A model generated the notes under the pieces. That model was not told the origin of the DNA and did no database searches. It was given only the letters and a program-made list of their open reading frames with translations. The translations under genes were made by a program, and so were the position numbers. A stretch of DNA of 64,000 nt from Vibrio maritimus (GTDB lineage: Bacteria > Pseudomonadota > Gammaproteobacteria > Enterobacterales > Vibrionaceae): positions 1,984,001-2,048,000 of the forward strand of contig NZ_CP090438.1 of the NCBI RefSeq assembly GCF_021441885.1, written 5' to 3'. This document shows, piece by piece, positions 35,519 to 44,944 of the stretch. Position 1 is the stretch's first letter. Every line of letters starts with the position of its first letter.

Positions 35519-36409
35519 ATGAAACTGCAGTTTGAAAATATTATATCGTTTGTTGCTGTTGTAGAGTCTGGATCTTTTAGCTCTGCAGCACGAAAAATGG
35601 GTAAATCTCAATCTACCGTCAGCACCGCGGTGCAAAATTTAGAGTCTGATTTAGGCTTTATTCTATTTATCAGAGAAAGTGGCAAAGTAACGTTAACCGA
35701 TAAAGGAAAACGTTTTTATCACCTATCGACTCCCATCGTATCTAAGTATCGTGACTTGCTCTCCGTTGCTGGGCAAATGAGTAAGGCTGAAAATATCGTA
35801 TTTCGAATCGGCGTTGACCCATTGGTTTTTACCGAAAGTGTCAAGAAAACACTGTTTGATTTCTCAGAAGCATTTCCAAATATCGATCTTGTGGTCGTTA
35901 CCAAGCCAAGTTTCGTTCTGAGTAACTACATCAATGAAGGTAGAATTGATCTTGCTTTAGGTAACCCTTATCACAAAACAAATAACGAGTTTAATACCGA
36001 TGAGCTGTTTCAAGTTAACTGTTGGTGGGTAGGACATCCCGATCTCATACAATTTTCTGAAAGCAGTTCTTGGCGCGTGCTGCTGATGGATGGTGTGGAC
36101 GATCTACTCAACTTGTCGGATTTTGCTGCTCGTGGTTCTTGGCGTTTTGATGACATCAGCACCATTGTCGAACTTTGTAACGAAAGAAAAGGCATCGCCT
36201 TCTTACCTGAGCATGTTATCGCTCCTCTCAGTGACAGCAATCAATTGGCAACAATCACTAACAACACCGAGTTCTTTGGTAGAAAAGTCGTCGCTTCACT
36301 GTTTTGGCCGGTGCACTCAGAGTTTGGTTTATATAACCAGTGGATCAAAAATAAGCTTAAAACCACAGTTGGGGTGCAACGTTCGTTTGTTGCAGACCTA
36401 GCCAATTAG
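35519..36409 (+). CDS. LysR-family transcriptional regulator
   Basis: A 296-residue LysR-type regulator. The N-terminal winged helix-turn-helix has FVAVVESGSFSSAARKMGKS and QSTVSTAVQNLESDLGF; the C-terminal ~200 residues form a substrate-binding domain of the periplasmic-protein type. It is divergent from tad-2, so tad-2 is a likely target; the amylase downstream, 170 bases away, is the alternative. The effector is unknown. Confidence 0.9.
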   Translation: MKLQFENIISFVAVVESGSFSSAARKMGKSQSTVSTAVQNLESDLGFILFIRESGKVTLTDKGKRFYHLSTPIVSKYRDLLSVAGQMSKAENIVFRIGVDPLVFTESVKKTLFDFSEAFPNIDLVVVTKPSFVLSNYINEGRIDLALGNPYHKTNNEFNTDELFQVNCWWVGHPDLIQFSESSSWRVLLMDGVDDLLNLSDFAARGSWRFDDISTIVELCNERKGIAFLPEHVIAPLSDSNQLATITNNTEFFGRKVVASLFWPVHSEFGLYNQWIKNKLKTTVGVQRSFVADLAN

Positions 36410-36430
36410 ATGCTTTTTGTGACGCACACA

Positions 36431-36455
36431 GGGTAACGAAGACCTTTCGTTACCC
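36431..36455. repeat. Perfect hairpin after the LysR gene
   Basis: A 10-bp stem GGGTAACGAA / TTCGTTACCC with a 5-base loop, 22 bases after the LysR stop. No T-run follows, so it may be a weak terminator or an RNA end stabiliser. Confidence 0.5.
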
Positions 36456-36582
36456 AAAACGTGCCCAAGATCTCTCACCCCTTTATCTCATCCTAAATGA
36501 TTTCATTTAAGGATGATTTATAAGCAATCATTCCGTTAAATAATCCAAGATGCTCTACTTATAATCATAAAAAGGACATCTT

Positions 36583-38175
36583 GTGACATTCGTTAAATCC
36601 CTTATTTCTATTTCTGTCGGAGCCGCTATGCTGTGGGGCTGCTCTGGCGAATCGACATCACCTGCTGACCAAGGTGGCACAACAAGTTATGCGTGTAGTG
36701 CTGACGTTGCAACAGCCTCTGACGATCTTCGCATCTATCAAGTCATGGTTGAAAGTTTCGTTGATGGTGACCCTGCTGTAGGGCATGGCACAGGTTACGG
36801 CACCAGTCATCACATGGGTGATATCCAAGGCATTATTGACTCTCTCGATTACATTCAAGATTTAGGTATGAACGCCGTCTGGCTAACACCAATCTTTGAT
36901 TCTGTGCCCGTCGATGGACAAGACCACTGGGCTGATCGTCTTGATGCAACAGGATACTTCGCGACTAACTACTTTGCTATCGACCCGCGATTTGGAACCA
37001 TGGACGATGCTAAAAAGCTAGTAGAGGAAGCGCACAAGCGTGGCTTATATGTCTTCTTTGACGGCGTATTCGGACATCACAAGGACAATGTAGTCGCCTC
37101 CCCTTCTGGTAATCTACCAGTAGGCAGTAGTAACCCTGTCAGTTATCCAGAGAGCCTTCCTTTCTATAAAGAAGTAGCAGAGTACTGGATTAAAGAACTC
37201 AAAATTGACGGCTGGCGCTTAGACCAGGCGTATCAAGTTCCTACCGATGCATGGGCCGAAATCCGTAAAGCGGTGGATGAAACCTCTAAAACCGTCACCT
37301 ATACAAATTCTGACGGCGATTTAGTTAACCCGCTTGGCTACATGGTTGCTGAAATTTGGGATGGTGAAAGCAATATCGCCAAAAACGGTTACGGCTCAGC
37401 GGAGAGTCCGGCCCTTTGCTCTGCGTTTGATTTCCCGATGCGCTATCGCTTGGTGCAAACCTTCGCAGTTGAAGAGTCCGGTTATGGCTCAAACCAAGGC
37501 GGTATCAAGCTAGCAGAGGGTATGCAAACCCATAGCGCGTACCCTTCACATGCTAAACCTAACCTAATGCTAGGTAACCACGACTTAGTACGCTTCGGGG
37601 ATCTTATCCAACGCGGAAACCTAGCAGAGCCAACTGATGCTGGCTATTGGCAGCGACACAAAGCCGCCATTTCGTTTTTAGCTGCCTATACGGGTCCAAT
37701 TACGCTTTATTATGGTGAAGAGATCGGTGATGAACTGCCGGGCTTTGCGGATAGAGTAACGACTGATTGTGCGATTAACGGCGTTTGTGATGATCACGTC
37801 GCTCGAATGAGCGGAATCATCGAGGGTGTAACTGGCGACAATATCCTCACCGCTAACCAAACGGATTTGAAAGACTATGTGAAAGAGCTAATGACACTGA
37901 GATCTCAACACTCATCACTTTCACAAGGTGAACGTACTAACGTTGTCGCAACCACATCGGCTTACGCCGATCTGAAAACGACTTCGGATGAGTCTGTACT
38001 TTATGTGGTCAACACCACTGACAGCAATCAGACGGTTGCGGTTACAGAGGGCAGTATTAGCTTTAGCGGCGAACTCAAAGACTTACAGTCCAATGAAACC
38101 GTAGCGTTAACTTCTGGGCACTTCAATATTGACCTAGCGCCTTTTGAAGCTCGCTTCTTAATGTTAAGCCAATAA
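36583..38175 (+). CDS. GH13-family alpha-amylase-like lipoprotein
   Basis: A 530-residue glycoside hydrolase family 13 enzyme with a lipobox-like N-terminus (AMLWGC, Cys20) and so probably anchored to the outer membrane. The (beta/alpha)8 catalytic motifs are present: FFDGVFGHH (region I), GWRLDQA with the nucleophile Asp (II), VAEIWDGE with the acid/base Glu (III) and LGNHD (IV). A C-terminal beta-sandwich ends the protein. It should cut alpha-1,4-glucan linkages in starch or maltodextrins; exact specificity is not predictable. The start is GTG with AAAGGA upstream. Confidence 0.9.
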   Translation: MTFVKSLISISVGAAMLWGCSGESTSPADQGGTTSYACSADVATASDDLRIYQVMVESFVDGDPAVGHGTGYGTSHHMGDIQGIIDSLDYIQDLGMNAVWLTPIFDSVPVDGQDHWADRLDATGYFATNYFAIDPRFGTMDDAKKLVEEAHKRGLYVFFDGVFGHHKDNVVASPSGNLPVGSSNPVSYPESLPFYKEVAEYWIKELKIDGWRLDQAYQVPTDAWAEIRKAVDETSKTVTYTNSDGDLVNPLGYMVAEIWDGESNIAKNGYGSAESPALCSAFDFPMRYRLVQTFAVEESGYGSNQGGIKLAEGMQTHSAYPSHAKPNLMLGNHDLVRFGDLIQRGNLAEPTDAGYWQRHKAAISFLAAYTGPITLYYGEEIGDELPGFADRVTTDCAINGVCDDHVARMSGIIEGVTGDNILTANQTDLKDYVKELMTLRSQHSSLSQGERTNVVATTSAYADLKTTSDESVLYVVNTTDSNQTVAVTEGSISFSGELKDLQSNETVALTSGHFNIDLAPFEARFLMLSQ

Positions 38176-38196
38176 TCACTGGTATACGCCCATTAA

Positions 38197-38228
38197 AAAA
38201 GCCGCCTTCGAAATACAAGGCGGCTTTT
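38197..38228. terminator. Bidirectional terminator between amylase and GAPDH genes
   Basis: A 12-bp perfect stem AAAAGCCGCCTT / AAGGCGGCTTTT with an 8-base loop between two convergent genes. Confidence 0.88.
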
Positions 38229-38246
38229 CAATTTGTTTAACTGAGA

Positions 38247-39704
38247 TTAAGCAAGTGCTGGGTAAGTCTTATACTTCACACCCATCATCTGCTCCATACA
38301 GTGCACAACTTGGCAACTGTAACCAAATTCGTTGTCGTACCAAATATAAAGTACGCAGCGGTTATCTTGAGCAATCGTTGCTTCACCATCGACGATTCCT
38401 GGGTGGCGCGCGCCAACCAAATCAGTCGAGACAATCTCCGTTGAGTCTGTGTAGTCGATTTGAGCCGACAATGATGACGTCAATGAAACTTCACGAAGAT
38501 AAGCGTTCAGCTCTTCTTTTGTCGTATTGTTTTCAAGGTTTAGATTCGCAACCGCCATAGATACATTTGGGGTAGGAACACGAATCGCGTTACCACTTAG
38601 TTTGCCAGCAAGTTCTGGAAGCGCTTTAGCCACCGCTTTTGCCGCGCCTGTCGACGTCAGTACCATATTCAACGATGCTGAACGACCACGACGGTCACCT
38701 TTGTGGTAGTTGTCGATTAGGTTTTGATCGTTAGTGTAAGAGTGAACAGTCTCAATGTGACCAGAGATGATGCCATACTTATCGTTCACTGCTTTTAGTG
38801 TTGGGGTAATAGCGTTCGTTGTACAGCTGGCTGCTGAAACAATAGTATCGCCTGCCAAAATCGTATCGTGGTTAACACCAAACACGATGTTCTTGATATC
38901 GCCTTTACCAGGTGCCGTAAGCAGTACTTTTGAAGCGCCGTTACATGCTACATGCTGACCTAAACCTTCAGCATCACGCCATACACCCGTGTTATCAACA
39001 ACAAGCGCGTTGTTAATGCCGTACTGAGTGTAATCGACGTCTTGTGGGCTGTTTGCATAGATGATTTGAATGTAGTTGCCGTTAACGATCAACGCTTTAT
39101 TCTCTTCATCAACAAGAATACTGCCATTGAACTGACCGTGTACCGAGTCACGGCGCAGTAAGCTCGCACGTTTTTGAAGGTCGCCATCACGGCCTCCACG
39201 AACAACAATTGCGCGCAGTCGTAGCGGGTAACCAGGGCCACTCTTTTCTACCAAGATACGGGTCAACAAACGGCCGATTCGACCAAAGCCGTAAAGCACA
39301 ACATCACGGGCTTCCACAGACTCAGAGCTATCGATGCTCTCAGTAAGCGCCGTCATCAAAAAATCACCAATGTTATGGTGAGTTTCATTCGTCGCCCAAT
39401 ATTGGCTCGCAAGTTGGCCAACATCGATACAGCATGGCGACAGCTCTAGCTCGATCAGTTTCTCGATGATTGGGGCAGTTTGAGTAATGTTGACAGTGGT
39501 TGTGCTGTGGTGACGTGATAGTCGGTGAGTTTTGATGATGTCGATTGTGGTGGCGTTGACGAGTGTCTTACCAAACAGAAGAACTTCGACGCCCTTCTCT
39601 CTGTACAATCGGCCAAGAAGCGGCATGATTGACTCAGCGAGTGTTTGATTTAATTGCCATTGATTTTGGTGGATTTCAGTTTGCGAGATGTTGCTATTAC
39701 TCAT
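38247..39704 (-). CDS. Glyceraldehyde-3-phosphate dehydrogenase, long form
   Basis: A 485-residue GAPDH. The NAD(P)-binding Rossmann segment VVLYGFGRIGRLLTRILVEK begins at ~residue 134, so a ~130-residue N-terminal extension precedes the standard enzyme. The catalytic Cys is in SAASCTTNAITP, followed by ETVHSYTNDQ and NAIRVPTPNVS. It interconverts glyceraldehyde 3-phosphate and 1,3-bisphosphoglycerate in the cytoplasm. This long form differs from the ~330-residue glycolytic GapA and is known in Vibrio and some other gamma-proteobacteria; the role of the extension is not clear. It lacks operon neighbours. Confidence 0.9.
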   Translation of the reverse strand: MSNSNISQTEIHQNQWQLNQTLAESIMPLLGRLYREKGVEVLLFGKTLVNATTIDIIKTHRLSRHHSTTTVNITQTAPIIEKLIELELSPCCIDVGQLASQYWATNETHHNIGDFLMTALTESIDSSESVEARDVVLYGFGRIGRLLTRILVEKSGPGYPLRLRAIVVRGGRDGDLQKRASLLRRDSVHGQFNGSILVDEENKALIVNGNYIQIIYANSPQDVDYTQYGINNALVVDNTGVWRDAEGLGQHVACNGASKVLLTAPGKGDIKNIVFGVNHDTILAGDTIVSAASCTTNAITPTLKAVNDKYGIISGHIETVHSYTNDQNLIDNYHKGDRRGRSASLNMVLTSTGAAKAVAKALPELAGKLSGNAIRVPTPNVSMAVANLNLENNTTKEELNAYLREVSLTSSLSAQIDYTDSTEIVSTDLVGARHPGIVDGEATIAQDNRCVLYIWYDNEFGYSCQVVHCMEQMMGVKYKTYPALA

Positions 39705-40014
39705 AGTAACCTGGGGGCCTCTCTAGATTAAAGGCTCGCTATTTCTCGTATGTAGGGTACAAGATATATTGAGCAGAACGGGGATGTAATCGTGTTGTTA
39801 TTTTTTATGCGACGCAGTGTAACAAACAGGTACTTAATCTGCTAGTAAAAATAAATCAGAGGAAATGAATAAAAAAATGTGACTTGGATAGAATATTTAG
39901 CGGTGAGAGACTCGACCTTAGTCGTAAAAAATAGTGACCAAGGCCGAGGTTATTTTATGAAACCAATCAAGAAATAGCAGCAGTTAATTGGCAAACCATA
40001 TTCACTAATAATGG
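39705..40014. promoter_or_regulatory. Spacer upstream of the GAPDH gene
   Basis: 310 AT-rich bases hold the GAPDH promoter and the 3' side of the siderophore-interacting gene. A weak inverted repeat (AACCAT ... ATGGTT, ~39988-40018) lies just past the latter's stop. No gene or strong operator seen. Confidence 0.4.
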
Positions 40015-40785
40015 TTAAGCGGATTCAAACTCGTCATTATCTTGTTTTTTGATGGCTTTATGACCATCTTCAGATACACCACGTTTCCAGTAGCTGCTGA
40101 TGTAGATATCTTGACGCGGGATCTCTTTTTCATTTCTGAAATATTGACGCAATGCGCGCATCTCGTCGAACTCGCTGGCACACCAAACAAAAGGTTCGCC
40201 CTCAAGCCAAGATAGAGTTTTGGCTTTATCCGACAGCGACCCTGTTGTCCAAATGACATCGATTCCCTTTGGCACCTCGATATCCTGCTTGTCCGCCATA
40301 TCTTCAAGCTGAACGACCGCATAACCTTTCGCACTGGACGGTAACAGAGAGAGTTTTACTATTAAGGCTGGCAAAGCCGTCATATCGGCATTAAAGAAGA
40401 ACCAATCTTTTTCAGTATCGACTTCTTGCAATGTACCCGGACCGACAATGGAAATCGTGTCACCAACTTGAGCTGCCATTGCCCAACGTGCACCAAATCC
40501 ACAAAGCTTGTCTTCCGTCACGTGAGTTACAAAGTCTACATCTACTTCACCCGCTTGCTGATCAAGACGACGAATAGTGTAGGTGCGCATCTTAGGACGG
40601 TTATCCATCGATAAACCTGCCACGTCAGTACCACCTTCTTCATTAAATAGCAGCTTAATATACCCCCCAATGCTTTCACTTGGGAACGCGGTAAACGCAT
40701 CAGACTGTAATGTGATACGAAGCATGTTAGGTGTCAGTGTTTCGACACGAGACACTGAGGCAGTTTTCGGCGACGGCTTTTTCAT
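40015..40785 (-). CDS. Siderophore-interacting protein (flavin-type ferric reductase)
   Basis: A 256-residue SIP-family protein (ViuB/YqjH type) that reduces ferric siderophores in the cytoplasm to release iron. The FAD-binding motif is RTYTIRR (~residue 70), followed by VDVDFVTH, the NAD(P)H-type domain and the SIP C-terminal motif SSYWKRGVSEDGHKAIK. No siderophore gene neighbours are present. A Fur-like site overlaps the leader, so iron control is probable. Confidence 0.92.
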   Translation of the reverse strand: MKKPSPKTASVSRVETLTPNMLRITLQSDAFTAFPSESIGGYIKLLFNEEGGTDVAGLSMDNRPKMRTYTIRRLDQQAGEVDVDFVTHVTEDKLCGFGARWAMAAQVGDTISIVGPGTLQEVDTEKDWFFFNADMTALPALIVKLSLLPSSAKGYAVVQLEDMADKQDIEVPKGIDVIWTTGSLSDKAKTLSWLEGEPFVWCASEFDEMRALRQYFRNEKEIPRQDIYISSYWKRGVSEDGHKAIKKQDNDEFESA

Positions 40786-40798
40786 GTTGTTCTCTTAA

Positions 40799-40813
40799 TG
40801 ATTATTGTTTTCA
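40799..40813. promoter_or_regulatory. Candidate Fur box upstream of the siderophore-interacting gene
   Basis: On the minus strand TGAAAAC-A-ATAATCA matches the 7-1-7 Fur consensus TGATAAT-N-ATTATCA at 11 of 14 positions, 14 bases before the start codon. Confidence 0.5.
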
Positions 40814-41068
40814 TTAAGTCTAACACATACTCAAGGAGCAAGAGTTATGATTTTGAGTAGTTTAGTCCTGAATTTACAGACTTTTACCTTTGTCAGTCTG
40901 GGTAAAACGTACCTTTTATGGCACCTATATTGGGGTGCTAACTTTGTAACACGCAGATTCCGCATACCACTCTTAAGTTTATTTTTCTACAAAGCATTGT
41001 TCATAATTTGACCAGCATCAGATTAACTCCTATGTTTGATAAACCGCTCACAACAATGGAGGTAAAAC

Positions 41069-41290
41069 ATGAAAAAAATGAGCAAGGCGTATCGCATGCA
41101 AATCATCAAAGAAGTTGCTGAGAGAAAACGTCGAGATCAGTTCGACGACCCGATGGCGGTGTACATCAATCATCTATTAGATGAACGTCCACAAGCCGAT
41201 AATGTCGTAGAGTACAAACAAGAATTTAGCGGAAGCTACTTTGATGAAAGTATTGGGGGATGGATCAGCAAGACTTGGCAGAGCAAATAA
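41069..41290 (+). CDS. Small hypothetical protein
   Basis: A 73-residue hydrophilic protein with a basic N-terminal half (YRMQIIKEVAERKRRDQF) and no signal peptide or membrane segment. No family recognised. A strong GGAGGT RBS with good spacing makes it a real gene. It is convergent with ridA; a GGCGCC hairpin lies between. Confidence 0.68.
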   Translation: MKKMSKAYRMQIIKEVAERKRRDQFDDPMAVYINHLLDERPQADNVVEYKQEFSGSYFDESIGGWISKTWQSK

Positions 41291-41363
41291 CAATTACAGA
41301 TTATATGACCACCTATAAGACACCCGTCTAGATAACTGGGAAAGAGCTACGAGCTCACGATAA

Positions 41364-41383
41364 GGCGCCGAATTTAAGGCGCC
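41364..41383. terminator. Hairpin between a small gene and ridA
   Basis: GGCGCC / GGCGCC with an 8-base loop between convergent genes. There is no T-run; a weak terminator at best. Confidence 0.4.
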
Positions 41384-41396
41384 CCCATAACAAACA

Positions 41397-41780
41397 CTAC
41401 CCTCTTACTGCTATCACCTCTATCTCAACTTTTGCATCCATCGGCAGCCTCGCTACTTCAACACAAGAGCGCGCAGGAAATGACGACTCGTTATCAATAA
41501 AGAACTGCTCGTAGGCTTGATTGACTCGACCAAAATCATTGAGATCTTTTACAAACACTGTTGTTTTAACAATACTACTTGCTAATAGACCATCAGCTTT
41601 AAGAATAGCCAACGCGTTATTCAAAGACTGTGTCGCTTGCTCGGCAACATCATCCGGCATCGCTTTCGTTTCTGGGTTAATGGGTAGCTGTCCGGACGTA
41701 ATAACCATGTTTCCGAAAGTGACACCTTGTACATAAGGTCCAATAGCCAGTGGAGCATTTTCAGTAGAAATGGATTTCAT
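41397..41780 (-). CDS. ridA: RidA family enamine/imine deaminase
   Basis: A 127-residue RidA/YjgF protein. Conserved features are GPYVQGVTFGNMVITSGQLP near the N-terminus and FPARSCVEVARLPMDAKVEI near the C-terminus, where Arg and Glu contact the substrate. RidA removes reactive 2-aminoacrylate and other imines made by PLP enzymes. Tryptophanase, encoded upstream on the same strand, goes through an aminoacrylate intermediate, so the pairing makes sense. A hairpin lies between it and the permease gene, so it may have its own promoter. Confidence 0.93.
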   Translation of the reverse strand: MKSISTENAPLAIGPYVQGVTFGNMVITSGQLPINPETKAMPDDVAEQATQSLNNALAILKADGLLASSIVKTTVFVKDLNDFGRVNQAYEQFFIDNESSFPARSCVEVARLPMDAKVEIEVIAVRG

Positions 41781-41823
41781 TGCATTATTCCTAATAAATC
41801 GTTTTTATCCTGATATTCGAGAT

Positions 41824-41853
41824 GCTGACTGCGCACTAAAAGCGCGAGTCAGC
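41824..41853 (-). repeat. Intercistronic hairpin between permease and ridA
   Basis: A 7-bp stem GCTGACT / AGTCAGC extended by GCGC pairs with a bulge. No U-run follows on the minus strand; an mRNA processing or stability element is possible. Confidence 0.45.
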
Positions 41854-41883
41854 GGTATGTTTTTGATGATTATTGAGTGAGGT

Positions 41884-43101
41884 CTATCCTGAAAAACTTG
41901 GCAACATGCCCATCATTGAAAGGACATGGAAGATAGCGGTAAGCACACCAAAGCCAATCACAATCATGATCATGGCGTTACCGCCAGGTGCTTTGAACCC
42001 GTCGCCACCTGCATGTACAACACGCGTTTTACGCGCTAGAAGCGCTGGAATAATACATGCCCATACAGTGGCAGCCGCACCGGCATAACCAATGGCAATA
42101 ACGAACCCAAATGGGAACAGTAATGACAATATTAGTGGTGGGAAGAAGGTCACTAACCACGTTTTGGTGCGTCCCGCTTTATCGTCGCCGAACTTAAAAA
42201 AGTCCGCTAAGAAATCAAAAACGCCTAACCCTACGCCGATAAAAGAAGAAAGAATGGCGGCCATAGAGAACGTATTAATTGCATTCGCGACCTGCTCTGA
42301 CTCAATCACAGAGCCTAGTGCTTTTAAAAGTGCATCCACATTACCGCCCTGCTCTATCACAGGTCCGAAGTTGGCACGTGGTAAGTTTCCGAAGATGCTA
42401 AACAACCAAAGAAAATACAGGCTAAGGGCGATCACTGTACCGCCAAGAATGGCATACTTGGCTTTAGTTTCATCGCCGTAATAAGCTCGCATCGATGATA
42501 CTGAGTGGTGATAACCAAAAGAGGTAAGCGCAACAGGCAGCATCGCCATGGCATACGGTGCGTACGCGTTCTCTTCACTAATGGTATCAAATAGTACTGC
42601 CATATCGACCTTGACCGCCAAACCTGAAACCCCAAAGACAAAGCTGAGGATCATAAAGGCGATTAGCACCACTGAAATTCGGTCAACCGCACGAGTCGAG
42701 TGCCAAACAAAGGCAGAAAAGACCAATACGAACAGCGCTGAAGCGATCTTCGCATTCAATCCCAACACATCTTGTAAAATAAGACCTGAAGAAGTGATAT
42801 AGGCGTAAAGTAAAATTCCGCCGACGAAATAGACAGTAATATTGTTCAACAGGTTTACCTTACTGCCTAGAAGATCTTTGGTCACCGTATCGAACGATAC
42901 TTTTAGTTCATAATGTTTGAATGCCTCAAGTAGCATCCATCCTGATATAGTCATCACAACCATGGTAATCGCGATTGCCAACATAGACCAAACTGTCCAT
43001 GCTCCTGCGCCCGCACTGGGTAGTCCAAGCATCCCTGCGCCCACACAGACGCTGGCGATGATGCATGCGCCACCAATTAGCGACGGATTCTTTTTCATCA
43101 T
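41884..43101 (-). CDS. tnaB: Tryptophan/aromatic amino acid permease (HAAAP family)
   Basis: A 405-residue transporter with about eleven membrane helices. The N-terminal signature SLIGGACIIASVCVGAGMLG is that of the TnaB/Mtr/TyrP family of proton-driven aromatic amino acid permeases. Its place right after tnaA on the same strand argues for low-affinity tryptophan uptake (TnaB role), feeding tryptophanase. Specificity for Trp over Tyr is inferred from the neighbour, not from residues. Confidence 0.85.
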   Translation of the reverse strand: MMKKNPSLIGGACIIASVCVGAGMLGLPSAGAGAWTVWSMLAIAITMVVMTISGWMLLEAFKHYELKVSFDTVTKDLLGSKVNLLNNITVYFVGGILLYAYITSSGLILQDVLGLNAKIASALFVLVFSAFVWHSTRAVDRISVVLIAFMILSFVFGVSGLAVKVDMAVLFDTISEENAYAPYAMAMLPVALTSFGYHHSVSSMRAYYGDETKAKYAILGGTVIALSLYFLWLFSIFGNLPRANFGPVIEQGGNVDALLKALGSVIESEQVANAINTFSMAAILSSFIGVGLGVFDFLADFFKFGDDKAGRTKTWLVTFFPPLILSLLFPFGFVIAIGYAGAAATVWACIIPALLARKTRVVHAGGDGFKAPGGNAMIMIVIGFGVLTAIFHVLSMMGMLPSFSG

Positions 43102-43171
43102 ACTGCTCTCTTTGATTCACGTTATTGGATTAGGGTGATGCACCCTTAACTATTATTTTTATTGTTTTAAA

Positions 43172-43201
43172 GGAAAAGAACGCAACCAAATGGCTGCGTT
43201 C
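43172..43201 (-). terminator. Hairpin between tnaA and the permease gene
   Basis: GAACGCA / TGCGTTC with a 10-base loop, followed on the minus strand by TTTTCC. Likely a partial terminator that lowers permease expression relative to tryptophanase. Confidence 0.55.
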
Positions 43202-43212
43202 CTAAGAGGCGA

Positions 43213-44673
43213 TTATGCTTCTTCGAGCACTTTAGCTTCTGCTTTTGGGGTAACGACTTCGACTTCTTTTAGTCTTGCCGTAAAGTGACGAAGCACTTCT
43301 GGTTCATAGGTGAAATCGAGACCTTTCACTTTATGCGCGTTCTCTTTCACTTTTTCGAACGCTTCAATAACGTAGTCCATATGCGTTTGCGTATAAGTCG
43401 CACGAGGAATCGTTAAACGAAGCAGTTCAGCTGGACAAGGATGCTGTTTACCCGTTGCTGGATCGCGACCCAATAGCAAAGAGCCAATCTCTACTGTACG
43501 GATACCGGCCACTTTATACAGCTCACAAGCTAAGGCATGCGCTGGGAACTGGTCTGCTGGAATGTGTGGAAGCAGTTTACCTGCATCAACAAACGCAGCG
43601 TGTCCACCAGCCTGCTGACAAACCACACCAATCGCTTCTAAGCCATCTACCAAGTATTGAACTTGCTTGATGCGGTACTCTAGCCAATCTTGGCGCATAC
43701 CATCATAAAGACCGACAGCCAAACGCTCCATAGCGCCGCCTTCAAGACCACCGTAGGTTGGGAAGCCTTCCTGGACAACACATAGAGTGCGGCACTCAGT
43801 ATAAACATCCATCATGGACTCATCTTTAAAGCAAAGCAGGCCGCCCATTTGTACCATGGCATCTTTCTTCGCAGACATGGCAAGGCCATCAGCATACTTG
43901 TAAGATTCGCGAGTGATTTGCTCAATGGTCCAATCTTGATAACCAGGTTCACGCTGTTGGACGAAATACGCGTTCTCTGCGTAGCGAGCTGAGTCCATAA
44001 TCACAGGGATGTCGTATTTCTGCGCAATCTCATATACCGCTTTTAGGTTCGCGATAGAAACCGGCTGACCACCGGCTGAGTTACAGGTAATCGTGCTCAC
44101 GATGTAAGGAACGTTTGCAGGGCCCGCTTCAATAATTGCAGCTTCGAGCTTCTCGAGGTCGAAGTTACCTTTGAAATCTGCATTTACTGCGGTATCAAAC
44201 GCGTCCTTGGTGTAGACGTTTTTCGCAACACAACAGTTAACTTGAGTGTGGCCTTGAGTGGTATCGAAGAAGTAGTTAGACAACGCCACCATCTTGGTGC
44301 GGTCTAGCCCCTTCTCTTTCTCACGCTTTTTAATCAGCACAGGAATATAAATCTGCTCTGCGCCACGACCTTGGTGAGTTGGGATTGTCAGTTCATAACC
44401 GAAGATGTCTTTTACGGCATTAGACAGAGCGTAATAACTGCGACTGCCACTGTATGCTTCATCACCACGAAGCATCGCTGCTTGCATCTCTTGCGTGATA
44501 GAGCCGGTACCACTGTCGGTTAGAAGATCAATAAATACATCTTCACTGTCCAACAAGAATGGGTTCATACCCGCTTTAATGATAGCTTGCTCACGGTATT
44601 CACGAGTCGTACGTTTTACTGGCTCAACAACACGAATGCGGAATGGTTCTGGTAGATGCTTGAAGTTTTCCAT
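43213..44673 (-). CDS. tnaA: Tryptophanase
   Basis: A 486-residue PLP-dependent beta-eliminating lyase that turns L-tryptophan into indole, pyruvate and ammonia. The PLP lysine is in the SAKKDAMVQMGG motif; other family segments are THQGRGAEQIYIPVL, ITCNSAGGQPVSIANL and IPVIMDSARYAENAYF. Length and motifs fit tryptophanase rather than tyrosine phenol-lyase, though residues alone make that split only likely; the tnaC leader settles it. Indole is a signal molecule in vibrios. RBS AGGTGA. Confidence 0.94.
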   Translation of the reverse strand: MENFKHLPEPFRIRVVEPVKRTTREYREQAIIKAGMNPFLLDSEDVFIDLLTDSGTGSITQEMQAAMLRGDEAYSGSRSYYALSNAVKDIFGYELTIPTHQGRGAEQIYIPVLIKKREKEKGLDRTKMVALSNYFFDTTQGHTQVNCCVAKNVYTKDAFDTAVNADFKGNFDLEKLEAAIIEAGPANVPYIVSTITCNSAGGQPVSIANLKAVYEIAQKYDIPVIMDSARYAENAYFVQQREPGYQDWTIEQITRESYKYADGLAMSAKKDAMVQMGGLLCFKDESMMDVYTECRTLCVVQEGFPTYGGLEGGAMERLAVGLYDGMRQDWLEYRIKQVQYLVDGLEAIGVVCQQAGGHAAFVDAGKLLPHIPADQFPAHALACELYKVAGIRTVEIGSLLLGRDPATGKQHPCPAELLRLTIPRATYTQTHMDYVIEAFEKVKENAHKVKGLDFTYEPEVLRHFTARLKEVEVVTPKAEAKVLEEA

Positions 44674-44944
44674 TTTAATTCACCTAATATTTAATTCACC
44701 TTGCCAAGCGTTATTAATTATTAATCGACAAGATAAATTTTATTTACAGATAACCCTATCTAGAAATATATCCAGATACGATTTGATTTTTTATTTTGAG
44801 TTGTACTGAAATGCCGAGTTCGAAAACTCCTAAAACTAGGATTGCAACAGGTAAAGCATACGCTTTGATTGCAAGCTAGAGTCAAAACAGGGTTGTCGAC
44901 GGTAGCAGTTCAGCTAGACGCACTGGATTGTGCGAGAGAGAGGG

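Noticed and set aside
40805..41011. A 68-codon frame between the siderophore gene and a small hypothetical gene
   Set aside because: No RBS, no recognisable protein features, and it overlaps the candidate Fur site.
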